Below, piece by piece: positions 21,183 to 32,696 of a stretch of DNA of 64,000 nucleotides; the first letter of the stretch is position 1; every line of letters begins with the position of its first letter. A model generated the notes under the pieces. That model was given only the letters and a program-made list of their open reading frames with translations. It was not told where the DNA came from and made no database searches. The stretch covers positions 341,654 to 405,653 of the forward strand of contig MNCI01009017.1 in NCBI GenBank assembly GCA_015680685.1, in the 5' to 3' direction. Made by a program: the position numbers and the translations under genes. This DNA comes from Gnetum montanum (taxonomy: Eukaryota; Streptophyta; Gnetopsida; Gnetales; Gnetaceae).

Positions 21183-21238
21183 GTTATGCAAGGGCATTAT
21201 GACAGGAGCCTGCTTTGAGGAGGATCCACTTGCATAAC
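21183..21238 (+). promoter_or_regulatory. Conserved stem-loop of the 3' module (H copy)
   Basis: Perfect 10-bp arms gttatgcaag (21183-21192) and cttgcataac (21229-21238) around a 36-nt loop containing ggaggatccac. C and E have counterparts about 500 nt after their small ORF. Could be an RNA packaging or processing element. Confidence 0.6.
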
Positions 21239-21738
21239 TTTTTTTGAACATGGATTTGAAATAAACCTCACATCTTTCAGATCATCATTGATGGTTTCTC
21301 TAAATTTATGCATGATTTTGGGACTAATTCTCATCAATGTCAATTAATTTTTCCTACTTTTCTATTAAAATATCCTTCAAATTCAAAATTTCTTGGCCAT
21401 CTTCTAGATTAGACATTTGGTTTTAATTATTTAAAAACTTGTGTGCTTCTGGAGTTATGCTCATTAATCGTGAGGCCTACAGATGTACTTTTTGAAAATT
21501 TTGAAATTTTTCTAACATTCTATTTTTGAACATTATGGTAACTAATAGAAATTAATTAAAATAATGTGAAAAACTTGATGATTTTAGTTACCTCATAGCA
21601 TTGGGAATAGTACTTTGTCATCACCTTGTGCTTAAGTGCTAACATTTTTTAAAGCTAAGCTAACTAAGGGATTTGAAAAGGGTTAATTATCAGGAAAATT
21701 TACCAAAATTATTGTTGATCCTTTGGTGATTACAGGTG

Positions 21739-21970
21739 ATGCTAAGGAAAGCCTAAGGTAGAAGGTCTTTTGCAAAGAAAAGAAACGAAGCCAAGAGAAT
21801 GGCAAAGGAGGATATGGCCATGGAAAAATAATAGCACATACAAGGATTAAGGCCCAAATATCACATGTTTGCTAGATCCATGGAATGATGAGAAGAAATT
21901 TTAGTCCATCCTTTAGAAATGTTCTACATAAATAGAGAAGCAACAAAATTACAATCAAGGTTCGAAGTCT
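21739..21970 (+). pseudogene. Start of the extra ORF in element H (truncated)
   Basis: The ATG at 21739 follows gattacaggtg and opens with ATG-CTA-AGG, aligned to the extra-ORF starts of C (47428) and E (minus, 31765). A basic segment follows (AKKRNEAKRMAKEDMAMEK, two stops). The remaining 2-3 kb present in C and E are deleted before the 3' LTR. Confidence 0.5.
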
Positions 21971-22176
21971 ACCATCGTTAGCGATAACAAGAAGATTCAT
22001 CTTTAGTAGATTTTTGAAGACCTCTATAAATTTAGTAAAATTCAATGTCTATCTAGTTAGTAGTAGTTAGTAGCTAGCATCAGTCAATAATCCCATACAT
22101 TCCCAATAATCCCATATAGTCTCAATTTTATAAAGAAAGCTTAGTTCTATTCTGTTAACTTGAGGACAAGTTTTTA

Positions 22177-22192
22177 GTTAGCCATGGGGGTA
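22177..22192 (+). other. Polypurine tract of element H
   Basis: gttagccatgggggta lies directly before the 3' LTR. Element E has the same catgggggta at its PPT. Confidence 0.65.
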
Positions 22193-23065
22193 TGATGAAT
22201 CATTAGTTGGCTACATTGATGGGCATGTGTTGATGCATCCCTATCAATGCATCCACTGTCAATGCATGCATTGATGCTTTAACACATATGCATCAATGCA
22301 ACATCTTTCCTCACCTATCAATATGTGAGCACCTGTCACATATAAGGTACCTTTCTATCATTTTGTAGCTAGACTTGTAATTTCATTTCATGATCTTAGG
22401 AAATAATCAATGAGTACTCATAGTGTAAATTTGAGTTAGTTGCACAACATCTTATTGGAGTGGCATTGTACCTAGACACATTCCATGAATGGTAATAAGA
22501 TCAAGATTGATTTACATTCATTGTAGCAGTTTGACTTAGATTAGGTTTACTTTTCATGAAATTTACTCTTCATGTATTTAGTTAATATTTATGTTTTCAT
22601 ACATATTAATAAATTTGTGGAATGAGCATGACTAGTTTCAAGCGTAAACATGTATTTGCTTGTTAATCCCAACAACATTATTGCATGGTTTGCCTAGTAG
22701 TATTTGGTAATCCCAGTAGTGGATATGTGGGTTCAGGACATGTATGGTAAGCTAAGAATGAACACTCATCATCCTTAGACTATTTTAGACTTTATCTTCT
22801 TGTTGTTGATTAGAGTAAATAATTAATTTCTCTATTATTGTTAATATTAGTGTAGGGCCAAAACAATATCAACAATTATATGCTTCACTTTGGACTAAAT
22901 CATACATGATAAAGGTACAACTAGTCCAAGTGAAAAGACAACATTCTACAATCAATACTTAATAATCTAGATGCCACATTAGTCCCATCTATGGAATTTG
23001 ACTGAATCATGCATGAACATGTGTGATTTGTATGGTTGGACATAGGGGGTACCCATCGCTCATCA
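22193..23065 (+). mobile_element. 3' LTR of element H
   Basis: 873 bp, pairs with 17112-17976. Its first 110 bp contain inverted and direct copies of atgcattgat/atcaatgcat. Confidence 0.9.
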
Positions 23066-23070
23066 CCAGG

Positions 23071-23256
23071 GTATAAATACCTTAGGTTAAATCCCCAAAG
23101 GTTACTTTAAGAGACACACCTATTATTACAACATGTTCTTTTAGGTCATAATTACAACTTTCCCTTTCAGGCCTTGGTAGACTAATCTCAAGATTAGTCA
23201 TGAAGAGAGACCATCTTTGTTTTGTAGCAACACCATTTGGAAATGGGGACATTACA
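23071..23256 (-). mobile_element. 5' LTR of element I, second part
   Basis: Continues 17111 after the insertion of H. It contains ctaatctcaagattag as in 11273-11288 and ends ggggacattaca. Confidence 0.85.
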
Positions 23257-23261
23257 ATAAG

Positions 23262-24817
23262 CCAATGGATGCCCAACTTAGGAATGATCAATGCATGAAG
23301 ATGCACTATAAAGCCTTTATGGGTAAAATGTCCCAATATCATTGTTTCTATAATCACAGAAGGAGGGTCCTAAATTTCTAGAAGGGCAATCTCAACATTA
23401 AGATCCTTCTTATTTTAGTGAGGAAGACATACTTCACCAAAAATTATAATCAACCTTGATGGATAACTAGGGTAAGGGAAGAATCGAGTCCAAACTAGGA
23501 GAAACTTAAGGTAAAGGTCTTCGAACCATTCATCAAAAGAATAAAAATAACTTGTTGGCACATTTTGGGTATTTCATGGAATAGACTTTACAAAGTTATA
23601 GTACCAAAAAATAAATTATTATTGATAAGAAAGGAGTGATTATGGTAGTCATTAAATTCAAGGTAGCAAACTTAGATTTAACACATCCTGGTTACCTTTG
23701 GCTTTGTTCACTACAAGGTTTATTATTATGATTACCACAGTGCACCTTGGCAAGTCATAGAAAGGTGGTTAGTAATGTTAAATTTATTAATAGGAGTAGG
23801 AATAACACAAAAACCAAAATGAATTTTAGAGGCCACAGAGGATCTTTGCTAGCCATGGAATGCATGGCCTAATACTAGAATAGATGCAGTAAAGGTGGTA
23901 ATTTCACTGGTGATCATGTGCAAACCCCTACATAGTATGGATGAATGATCATCATCCTTAGATTGTAGTAATCCTAGTATCCTAGTTTTTCCATATGATC
24001 CTTTGCTGTGTCGCATTTGTAGGGTTGCCTTGAATCGCTATTCTAGAGTTGACTATTCCACTAGTAAATACCCATGTTTCAGATGTGGAGGAATTTGCTC
24101 ATCTCAAGAATGAGATCCTACATGCCTTCAATAGATTACTTGATAACACCTTGGTTGCCCTAATTAGCTTTAGAGCCATGTTGTTCCTTCATCGACTTTC
24201 TTTGTCCAGTACCAATGATGAGTTTTCCTACTCTAGAGACCTAGTGTTTCATGGCAGTAGAGAAATTTCTTTCTCTAAGCTTAAATATTTCTTGGGTGTT
24301 AATCAATGCCCTCTTATTCTTGGAGATAATCATAAGTTGTAGGATCTGCATCAGGCTCTAAGAAGTATTCACCACTTGGAATATAAGAGATGTAGAAGGA
24401 CTTGATGTTTGTAGGGGAGAATCCATTCTCATTATTAAATATGAGCAAAGAGTTAGAGGCTTTAGTAGTAGTTATGTCTTTGTTGGTCATCACTTATCAC
24501 CAGATCCAGAGATGGAAAAATTCTTGTTGGGTGTTTAATATCCTTGGTGTTTTGGGATTTATTTATTTTGACAAATAAATCCAATTTCATCAAGAAGAAA
24601 ATGCATGTTTGGGATGGTTGGATGAGTAGAAGCCGAGCTTGATATTGTATGTGAGCTTCAATAGTGTAGTTGTGTTTAGTGAGCAACAGTTGTAGGAGTT
24701 AGTGCAGGGGATTGGAGAGCAGAGTAGCAACAACATCAATAACCTATGAATTCATGCATGTGAGATAGAATTATTGTGCCATGGACGATGCATGAGGCTA
24801 GGTGAAGTAGAGTACGC
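23262..24817. other. Unassigned segment inside gag of element C
   Basis: Lies between the gag N-terminus of C (cut at 10783 by I) and solo LTR L. Elements E and H have nothing comparable at this place. Two frames look less random than most: 23082-23357 minus (with HFTHKGFIVHLHALIIPKLGIHWL) and 24049-24342 plus (97 aa, with HVSDVEEFAHLKNEILHAFNRLL and FSKLKYFLGVNQCPLILGD). I do not recognise either. It may be a further insertion or captured host sequence. Confidence 0.35.
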
Positions 24818-24822
24818 ACATT

Positions 24823-26217
24823 TGTTGGAAATGTCTTTAGTGTTGATTTGCCATGTGTTATTTGTGGCGGCGTCTATTATTTAAGGAAAAACATAGATAA
24901 CTTAATATAAAACAATTAATTTTATGGTTTCACATTGTAATAGATACCAATACTAAGACATCAAAATATATAAAAAAGGGTGATTGTAAATACCGAACAC
25001 TTGACAAATATAAGTTATTTTCTATAGGAGTTAAAACTTCCCATGGAAGTTGTAAATTCCTATGATAGTTACAACTAAAACTCCATGATATTTGAAACTA
25101 AGAAGACACTTGCCAACTATGGCTTAAATTTCTCATAACTTCCTATAGAATTTATAACTTCTTATGATAGTTATGAGTTAATATCCTAGATATTTTTAAT
25201 TCACCTTAATCTTCCATGATGATTGTAACTACCTAAAAGCCACTATAAAAAGGGCTTCAAGGGTAGAATTCAGGGAAAAGGAGGAATTTTGGAAAGAAGA
25301 AATATATTGAAGATTATAAAGCATGGCTTACTAAAGACATCAATTCAGCTACTTTGTTTTAATCCTATGAATTATTTTCTTCCCATTTTGTCTTAGTTTC
25401 TTAGCCAATGGTTCAAATAGTATCGTGCTTGGCATTTAATTTTAGGATTTTTCTAGATTGTTCTTATAGCTCTATTTTTTCATAATTCAAGACTTCTATT
25501 TGATTTCCATATAAGAGCTTATGTTGTCTTTGGAATTCATTTTTAGTAATTTAATAGTAATGTCTTTATAAAATTGCCTATTTGAGTTTAGAGGGTCTAC
25601 AAAAATTTTTGATACTTTGGTTGCCTTCAAAGAGCTTCATTTTAAAAAAAGTTTATTGCCTTGGTATTTCAATCTTGAAATTGTCAAATGTTTTCTACTA
25701 GCTCTATTTTTTACAATTCTTGATGACTATTGACTAGCCAAATAAAAGCATGTACTTTTCCATTTACCAAGCATTTTGGTAGTTTAATAAGATTTTTTTT
25801 TTACAAAATTTCCTATTGAGCTTGGAGGGTTTGGACAATTTGTAATACTTATATTGAATTGGAATAACTTTATTGTGAAGTGTTTCATCTAGTTCAATTT
25901 ATCTCATCTAAATGTTTGAGATTACAAACAAATCTACTTTCCTTTCATTTCTCTTTCTAAAATCCATTGAATCTCGCTCTATTTCTGGTTTTCTTATGGA
26001 ACTTTCTCACTAGGAGAAATTAAGAGTAAATTTTGGCAAAATTATGCTCAAGAATTTTTTTGAAATTTTATTTATTTTAAGAAACATACTATAGGGACTA
26101 TGTAGACTAAATGACTTGACAAAATAGGAATCTTTAATGACTCACAATATTCAATAAAGTTAGTTGAATTTCTTTTATGATAGCTAGTCAATTTCATACA
26201 CAAACCCAAGCATTTCA
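24823..26217 (+). mobile_element. Solo LTR L
   Basis: 1395 bp from tgttggaaatg to catttca, flanked by the identical 5-bp acatt (24818-24822, 26218-26222). The TATA-like ctataaaaag at 25243-25252, followed by a transcribed-looking stretch, supports an LTR in the plus sense. There is no internal region or partner LTR in the window, so unequal recombination left one LTR. The right end could alternatively be ..caaca (26220), but then the duplication is lost. Confidence 0.55.
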
Positions 26218-26389
26218 ACATTCACAATAGCAAACACACATTTACATGTATTTTTCTCTATACCCACTGAGTTTATTTGGAGGTATTTGAGCCTTGATGT
26301 TGCTAGAGACCAGCAAACGCCTAAACCCAAGTTTGAAGGAATACCTTCATTTCTTGTGATTCCGATCACAAGACTGAAGGCCAACTTTG

Positions 26390-27694
26390 GCAGTCCCAAA
26401 CAATCACCAACATAACCAAAGGATAAAAGAAGAAGGAATAATAGGGAGCACTCTCCTAGCCCTTCACCTTCACCATCCTCCTTTTCATTAAACTATTACA
26501 TGAGGGATCATGGTTAGGAATAAAGAAGGAATGATTGGGATAGAGATGGAGATGATCAAAGATCTCATCATAGTGATGGGAAATAGAGCATAGTCAATTG
26601 CAAGAAGAAGGGAAGCATCATCAAGAATGAAGGCATAGTAGGACATATTATAGGAGGCATTTCTATGAATATAATCACTATGATAAACCACTATTGGCTA
26701 TAAGAAGCATGAATAATATTTTAGAAGTAGTTCTAATACCTACTAGGCATCAAAGGGGTAATAGAATCAAATGGCTTGACATAAATAATATTCCTAAAAC
26801 TGAAGGAGGATATAATGTTGATCCATAGCATCACTTACATGCTTTCCATGATGCTTGTGCCTTGTATTACATTAAGAATGAATGGTAGAAACTTAATCTG
26901 TTCCCTAGGATACTCATTAAAGAAGTTGAGAGTTGGTACTAGTCCTTGGAACTGGAATCTATTCAAAAATGGAGTATGATGCTAGAGGTATTTAATGAAA
27001 ATTATCAAACATACTCCAGGGTGTCCAACTTGAGGAAACAAATTTAAAAGTGAAAACAAGGAAATCATGAATTCCTTGATGTAGCCCTAGGTAGGTATTA
27101 CTTTCTTTTGCATTGATACCTAGACCATGGTTTCTCTCAAAGGAAATAGCTTTGCCACAAAAAAAAAAAATATGGTTTCTTTTTGTTTCATAACCTATAG
27201 GAATAAACTGATAGGTTATGAAACAAAAATAAAAAAACTCTTAGGATTTATTCCTAAGGAAGATTGTCATAAATGAGGGTCCATCAGATCCAAATGCTTG
27301 TCAAATAAGTGGTTAAGAAAGAAGGAGAACTAAAATGTAGGAAAGTGTAGAGGAGTATAACAAGAATCCTTCTATTTGAAAAAAGAAGGTATGTTTCTAT
27401 AATTCTAAAGAGGAAGTACCATTAGATGAAGTGGTAGAAAGGAAAACCTTGCCAATTCAAAAATCTTTCACAAAAATATCAACTAAGGTGGACAAAATGT
27501 GGAACTCCTTAGATGAGAAGTTCCAAACTACTTTAATGATTATGGAGGAGAAATAGAGATAGGGATAGAAAGAGAAAAAATGATATAGGTAAGAACTATT
27601 ATTAGCAGAAGGGTAAGGATATAGTAGTGGATGAGGTTGTAGATTTTAAAATAGATGAAAAAGAATGTGACATGTCAATATGAGCATTCCAAGG
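26390..27694 (+). pseudogene. gag core of element C
   Basis: Matches gag of H: a Ser/Pro run (EHSPSPSPSPSSFS, about 26445-26490), IKWLDINNIPK (about 26763-26800), and the following block with frameshifts and stops. It is cut at 27694 by element E and continues at 41195. A perfect hairpin is inserted at 27180-27229. Confidence 0.75.
27180..27229. repeat. Perfect 19-bp inverted repeat in C gag
   Basis: Arms 27180-27198 and 27211-27229 are exact reverse complements around the 12-nt loop aggaataaactg. The right arm corresponds to gag sequence also seen in H (about 19095); the left arm has no counterpart there, so it looks like a local inverted duplication. Confidence 0.85.
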
Positions 27695-28676
27695 TGATGA
27701 GTAGTTGAGGTACCCCTATGCCCAACCATACAAATCACAAAACATTCATGTGTGATTTAGTTGAATTTTGCAAACTCTATGTCCTCTGGCACACTAGTCT
27801 TCTAGGAAGTGAAATTTTTCCTAATAGTCATTTGTTGTCTTCTCAATTACACTTGTGATGCACAAAGGTATGATTAAGTGTAATCAAGGCATATGATTTT
27901 TATTATTTTATGTTTTATGCTCTTAATGCTTAACATAGAGAATCGAAGTATTTTAATAGCTAATTTAATTTAACTAATTAATTAATCTCTAACTAGTCCT
28001 AACATAAGCATGTGGTTCCACTTTTCATACACATCTTGAACCCATGTAACCACTACTGGGATTACTAAGCGCTATGCTACTGGGCGAACCAAGTAATAAC
28101 ACTATTGGGGTTACTAAGTGAATATGTGTTTACACTCGAAGAGATAGTACTTATGTGCTTAATATATTTAGCTTAATTAATTAAATAATTACTTGAAGTC
28201 TAATTTATCTTAATTAATTAAAAAATTAATGAAAATAATAAATGCATAAATGAATTATTAATATATTCAAAGTACTACAAGGTTTAATCAAAAGGCTCAT
28301 CTTTATTACCATTCACATTGGTGTGTTCAGGTATAGTAGTGCTCAAATAAAGATTTGTACACTTTTTGACTCCTACTACAAGAGTTCTTTACACTTTTTG
28401 CTCAAATAAAGATTATGAAACAAATAAATATTCTAAATCTCAAATGATAAAACTGTAAGAGCTTTGCTACAACTATGACAAGACTTCTTATAAATATGAT
28501 TGATGAGCACATATTTATAGACTTTATTCAAGAGCCATGTTGATGGGGCTCCATAGATGCAACAAATGCCACATTGATGGAGGCAACACCATGTAGATGG
28601 GGCCATGTCAACGAGCCCTTGCCAATGAGGCCATGTCAATGAGGGTCCATTGATGTGACACAATGATGATTCATCA
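27695..28676 (-). mobile_element. 3' LTR of element E
   Basis: 982 bp. Sense start TGATGAATCATC, end CTACTCATCA. It carries a degenerate short tandem repeat (ccatgttgatggggc-like) at 28535-28660. The PPT catgggggta (minus, 28677-28686) adjoins it. Confidence 0.9.
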
Positions 28677-28869
28677 TACCCCCATGATTGAATGAAAACT
28701 CATTCTTGAGTTCCTTTAAAAAATTGAGAAGGTATGAAACTATTGACTAACTCTTGACATAACAAACTAACTTGAGAAATTGAGTGCCTGAGTGTACAAA
28801 TCAGCAACATTACAAAAATTGTGGTGTTCATGACACAAAATTAAACATCATGACATGACTACGCAAAAT

Positions 28870-31765
28870 TGAACAACACATTCTTTGATGGCATAAAGGT
28901 GGTTATGAAGATTAGACAGTCTCAGGTGGTGGAGGTTCTTAAGGTTTTGAAAGACCTTCACCAGCTTTGGACACATGTGGTGGCTGAGGCTATCTTACTA
29001 CAGTTGCAACCTCTGATGGAAGATGAAAGGCATCCAGTAATGCCTTCATCTTCTTCTCCATACTCCAAGGATCGTTCAAAGTTCATGTGGCATCATAAAT
29101 GTGGGCTGGAATGGGGATATCCCATGGAAAGGGCATTACTAGAAACAACTCTTTAATGTTAACAAACTAGGTAGTGAATTGCTTACATTCAACATTGAAC
29201 ACCATGACTATGTTTTGCAGCTCTTGGTAGTCATTTATTCTTTTGGCCAGGTTCTTAGCAATAGATCTCTGATAAGTGTATTTGCCTTTGAGAACCTTGA
29301 GTTCTATGTTTGCCACCACACGATTTTGCTTGGTGTCCTTATGATGCTTGAACTCAGTCTCATATAATAGGTATGAGCTAGCCACTTGCTTCTCTAATTT
29401 TGACCCTGATTGTTCAATAGTCAACATTGCCAGATTTACATATTGGAGATTGGCTAGCTCCATGTATTCTTTCATATTCTCAATTTGCAAATCCTTCATG
29501 TGGATTTATGCATTATTGTAGGCATCTATCTCATGAATGAAAAGCTACCATAATTCTCTTCCTTGCTAGAGTTGCTGGAGGATTTCATTTATCTTTTCCT
29601 TCACCAATTGGATGTGCTTTTCATTAACTTCTTTCTATAGACCAACTTGATCTTTGTAATGATTCTTGACTCTCTTAAATCTAAGAGCCTTTTATTTCTA
29701 GATGGATACCTCTATTATAGTCTTTTGGTGAAGGGCACAGACCTCCTCCATGAAGAGGTTTTTGTTTTTAGCTATCAATCTTCCTAGCTCTATGTTTGCT
29801 TTAGCTAGTTACTATTGCTATTGATGGATAAAGTTAATCAACTATTGTTTATGCTTATCAACATTTCATAGGTGATGGTTTTCTACAATTAGTTGCACAT
29901 TCTCCTGGCAAGTTAGATCCAAGGCCTTTTGAATCTTGTGTTGGGTAGCCTCTACCAAGGATTGGTAGAACATCATCATCTCCATTGCATCCTCAACCCC
30001 TTTCATTTTGGTATGAAGCTATTCAAGAGCTTCATCTCTTATCAATGTTGAGTTGACAAATGTAGGGTTGGAAATTTGGGCTCTTAATTCAACAACTTTA
30101 GTAGCCAAGAATTTGTTCAGCTCCTTGGTTATTTTTAATTACCCCTCTAGGATGATGTTTTTGCCCCTTGCCTTTAGAAACTCCAACTGGATTGTAGTAA
30201 TACTATCTAAAAGATTAAAGATATTCAAAATCGATTGCCCATTTCCCACCAATCGGTCCAGTAGTTCTTCATGCTATGATGTGCTTAATTTTATACTTAT
30301 GATTTCTATGAATGTCTACACATCTTTGAGTTTAATGAAGTTTGGTATTGATGTCGTAGGTGTATTAAGTGTTTTGGCAATTCTATTAACAACCACCTTT
30401 GTTGTTGTCTCCTACCTTTGGTGCTACATCACTAGCACTGTTGCCCCCTTGCCTTCCTCCAAAAATACCAAGAAAGTCATGGAATTTCCAAAAATTTCTA
30501 GGAGTGGTTGCTATTCTATGAGAGAGACTGTGACTTCTCTAACATGAGGATTCAAACTCATGGACAACTACGTTTGTTGGGCCTAGAAAATGGATCCACC
30601 TCCCCCATCAAGATGACTATTCAGGCCACCTCATTTAGAGGACTCATCATTGGATGGTAGACAGATGGGTTCCCATCACTCATGCTTACTTGTTGCTCTT
30701 GTTCACTTAAGAGCCATTCTTAGTACTCATGCAACCATTGGGTTATTGTAGCAATGTCCAACATAGTTGTTTGGATGGCAGGTGGAGGTGGTGGTTGCTG
30801 CTCTTATTTTTGAATGGTCATTGTAGGCATTTTTTTCTTTAATTATCTTTGTCTAATTAGCGGTCAGAGCATGCTTGATAGCATCATTTATATAATAGAC
30901 TATTTCTTCCCTTTGATAGAGTTTTTTGATAGGCATGGAAAGGGAAATGCCTTCTTTCATGTTCATTCTCTTTAAATTACTTCTTCATCTCTAGATAGAT
31001 TATCTATAGAAGGTTGATAGGGAATCTCCCACTTAGAGTAGCGCATGCACAGGTAGAAAAGGTGGTGATCTTGTTGGGCCTCACCGTGGGGTTTAGGTGG
31101 AAGGCCTCAATCTTGTAGTGGATCTTTTTTGCTAGTGTGAATGTGCTAAACTCCTTGTGACTGATACCATAGCACCATTGCATCAATTCCTTTTTAATGT
31201 TGGGGTTTACCTGCATTAGAATCTCAATGAAATTCATCCTAGTTTCTAGCAACCCAAGCACTTCAGCAATGGTTTGCACCAAGTAGGACACTAAGATGTC
31301 CTTGATTTTGATTGTTGAACCATCCTACCTATTGTTCAAGAATAAGAATGTCTCTCCCATGTACCACTCCCTAGTGGAAATGATAATTGACCATATAGAA
31401 GAGATCTTCAGTTGGTCCTCTGCTTCTTTAGGTGCTTGCTCCAAGAAAGAGCCAAAGTTTAACTCCTAGAGCACTATTTTTTTGACCTCCCTTGATTTGA
31501 TTGGATTTAGGAAAGCTTCTATCAAGGTCACCTCAAGGTTTGCTTGTTGATCTAGTGCCACATCTCGATGGGAATATTCTATTGTTGCCACTGGTTTTGG
31601 AATTTGACAAATAGATTCCACCTCGATCTCTTCCTTAAGAGGACCTATGGTGTGGGTTTTAAGTGATTCTTCTTGGGCTTGTTCCTAGCCCCTTCCTATT
31701 CTTGGTTATTTCTCTCTTGGTTGAGATGGTCCTCCTTCTTGTGTGTGTTTGCCTTTTAGTGCCAT
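28870..31765 (-). pseudogene. Long extra ORF of element E, after integrase
   Basis: Minus-strand frame of originally about 900 codons between pol and the 3' LTR. The start ATG at 31765 (MALKGKHTQEGG) lies directly behind an acceptor-like ccgtag. The N-terminal half contains ELNFGSFLE, WYMGETFLFLNN, IKIKDILVSYLV, and the block CYGISHKEFSTFTLAKKIHYKIEAFHLNP then ITTF. All of these recur in C (47428-49990). The C-terminal half is Glu/Lys/Leu/Gln-rich and looks like long coiled coil (for example 29167-29499, 110 codons open). No transmembrane, envelope or known enzyme motif was recognised. The position fits the extra ORFs of Athila/Tat elements, but I cannot match the family. Stops and frameshifts occur throughout. 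Confidence 0.6.
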
Positions 31766-32645
31766 CTACGGTGACAACACATCCATGGATTAGTAGATAT
31801 AATGTGTAACTTTGAATATTTTGAGTACCTTATCTTGTTATTTAGTTACACTTGGCTAAGGTTGGACCATGGTAGATTGATATTTTATTATTATTTTATT
31901 AACTAATTTTCATTATAAGTGTCACTAGAGCTCATTGGAAGAGTTTACTCTATAATTTGGTGTTTAAATGTTTATTTCTTAGTTAAACCTTTGTGGAAGT
32001 TAGAAAAAAATGGCAAAAAACCTTTTGTCAAAAATGGCACATTTGTGGCCCCTAGAACTAAGAGCTTACCTCCAGTAGCTATAGGGTTGTAGAATGGAGT
32101 GATTTTAATAAATGATTTGGAAGTTATAGACTTTGAAAGGTTTTGGACTCTAAAAATTTGAAAAACTTCCTTGGCATTTGTGAGAAAATGTGAAAATTTC
32201 TTAGGGGGGTTGCACATATTTATATTGTTTTTGTGCTACGTCAATGGGGTTGCATATACGAGGCCTTGTATCAACATTAGCTCTATCAACGAGGCCTCAT
32301 ATATGGGGTTTGTTGATGAATTGTTTAAATGTGAATATCTTGAAAAATACAAGGAATTTTTAAATGAATTTTGAGTTCATGGAGTCCTAGAAAAGCTAAG
32401 AATATGATGAAATCATTGAAGAGGATCTTTGAAAGCTTTAAAATTGAAAAATTTAATGGAGAATGTGTATATAATGAGGTATGTAAAGGAGCACATGGTT
32501 TGATGTTGAAGATGGATGTATGAAAGATTTTTAATCTCCTACTATGGTTTGATGTGTATACATCCATCTAAGGTGCTTAAGGATGTGCTCCTATGTGAAG
32601 AAGAATGCCTAAGGATAAGGTGCTTAATGAATCCAACTAAGAGAT
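31766..32645 (-). other. Non-coding part of the 3' module of E
   Basis: Between the stem-loop and the extra-ORF start. No frame. At its end CTAATCC (minus, about 31793-31787) lies about 24 nt before the AG at 31766-31767, as a branch point and acceptor would. Confidence 0.4.
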
Positions 32646-32696
32646 ATGCAAGTGGGTCCTCCCCATAGTAGGCACATGCCTTGTTTTCCCTTGCAT
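32646..32696 (-). promoter_or_regulatory. Conserved stem-loop of the 3' module (E copy)
   Basis: 7-bp arms atgcaag (32646-32652) and cttgcat (32690-32696); loop of 37 nt with ggaggaccCAC on the minus strand, matching ggaggatccac in H and C. Confidence 0.6.

Larger units (their letters stand above)
17112..23065 (+). mobile_element. Gypsy element H, internally deleted derivative
   Basis: 5954 bp, plus strand, inserted in the 5' LTR of I. The flanks cctag (17107-17111) and ccagg (23066-23070) match at 3 of 5, and the empty site in the sister LTR reads ccagg. Contents: LTR, PBS, gag, then directly the 3' module (small ORF 20682, stem-loop 21183, start of the extra ORF 21739), PPT and LTR. Protease, RT, RNase H and integrase are missing and the extra ORF is cut to about 230 bp, so H is non-autonomous. 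Confidence 0.88.
10784..23256 (-). mobile_element. LTR retrotransposon I (pol-less, carries a host-gene fragment)
   Basis: Minus-oriented element of about 6.5 kb after removing nested H. LTRs are about 570 bp, with TGTAACATCCC..GGGACATTACA-type ends (sense TGTAATGTCCC). The flanks atcag (10779-10783) and ataag (23257-23261) match at 4 of 5. The PBS is tRNA-iMet type (16711-16725) and the polypurine tract is at 11348-11365. Just inside the 3' LTR, minus-strand ttcgaggatgaactaaacc resembles the end of chromovirus-type pol followed by its PPT. No reverse transcriptase or integrase is recognisable inside. The interior holds a CCR4-like gene fragment, a minisatellite and low-complexity DNA instead. 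Confidence 0.8.

Noticed and set aside
24049-24342. 97-codon open frame as an intact host gene
   Set aside because: No domain, start context or introns are recognisable, and it is embedded in a dead retroelement.
25243-25252. TATA box of a host gene
   Set aside because: It sits inside a TSD-flanked LTR with no gene downstream.
26211-26220. Right end of solo LTR L at ..caaca, giving TGTTG/CAACA ends
   Set aside because: The inverted ends look better, but then no flanking duplication exists; ending at catttca gives an exact acatt duplication. Kept as second choice.
30053-30547. 164-codon plus-strand open frame
   Set aside because: Antisense to the extra ORF of element E, which reads coherently on the minus strand and matches element C.
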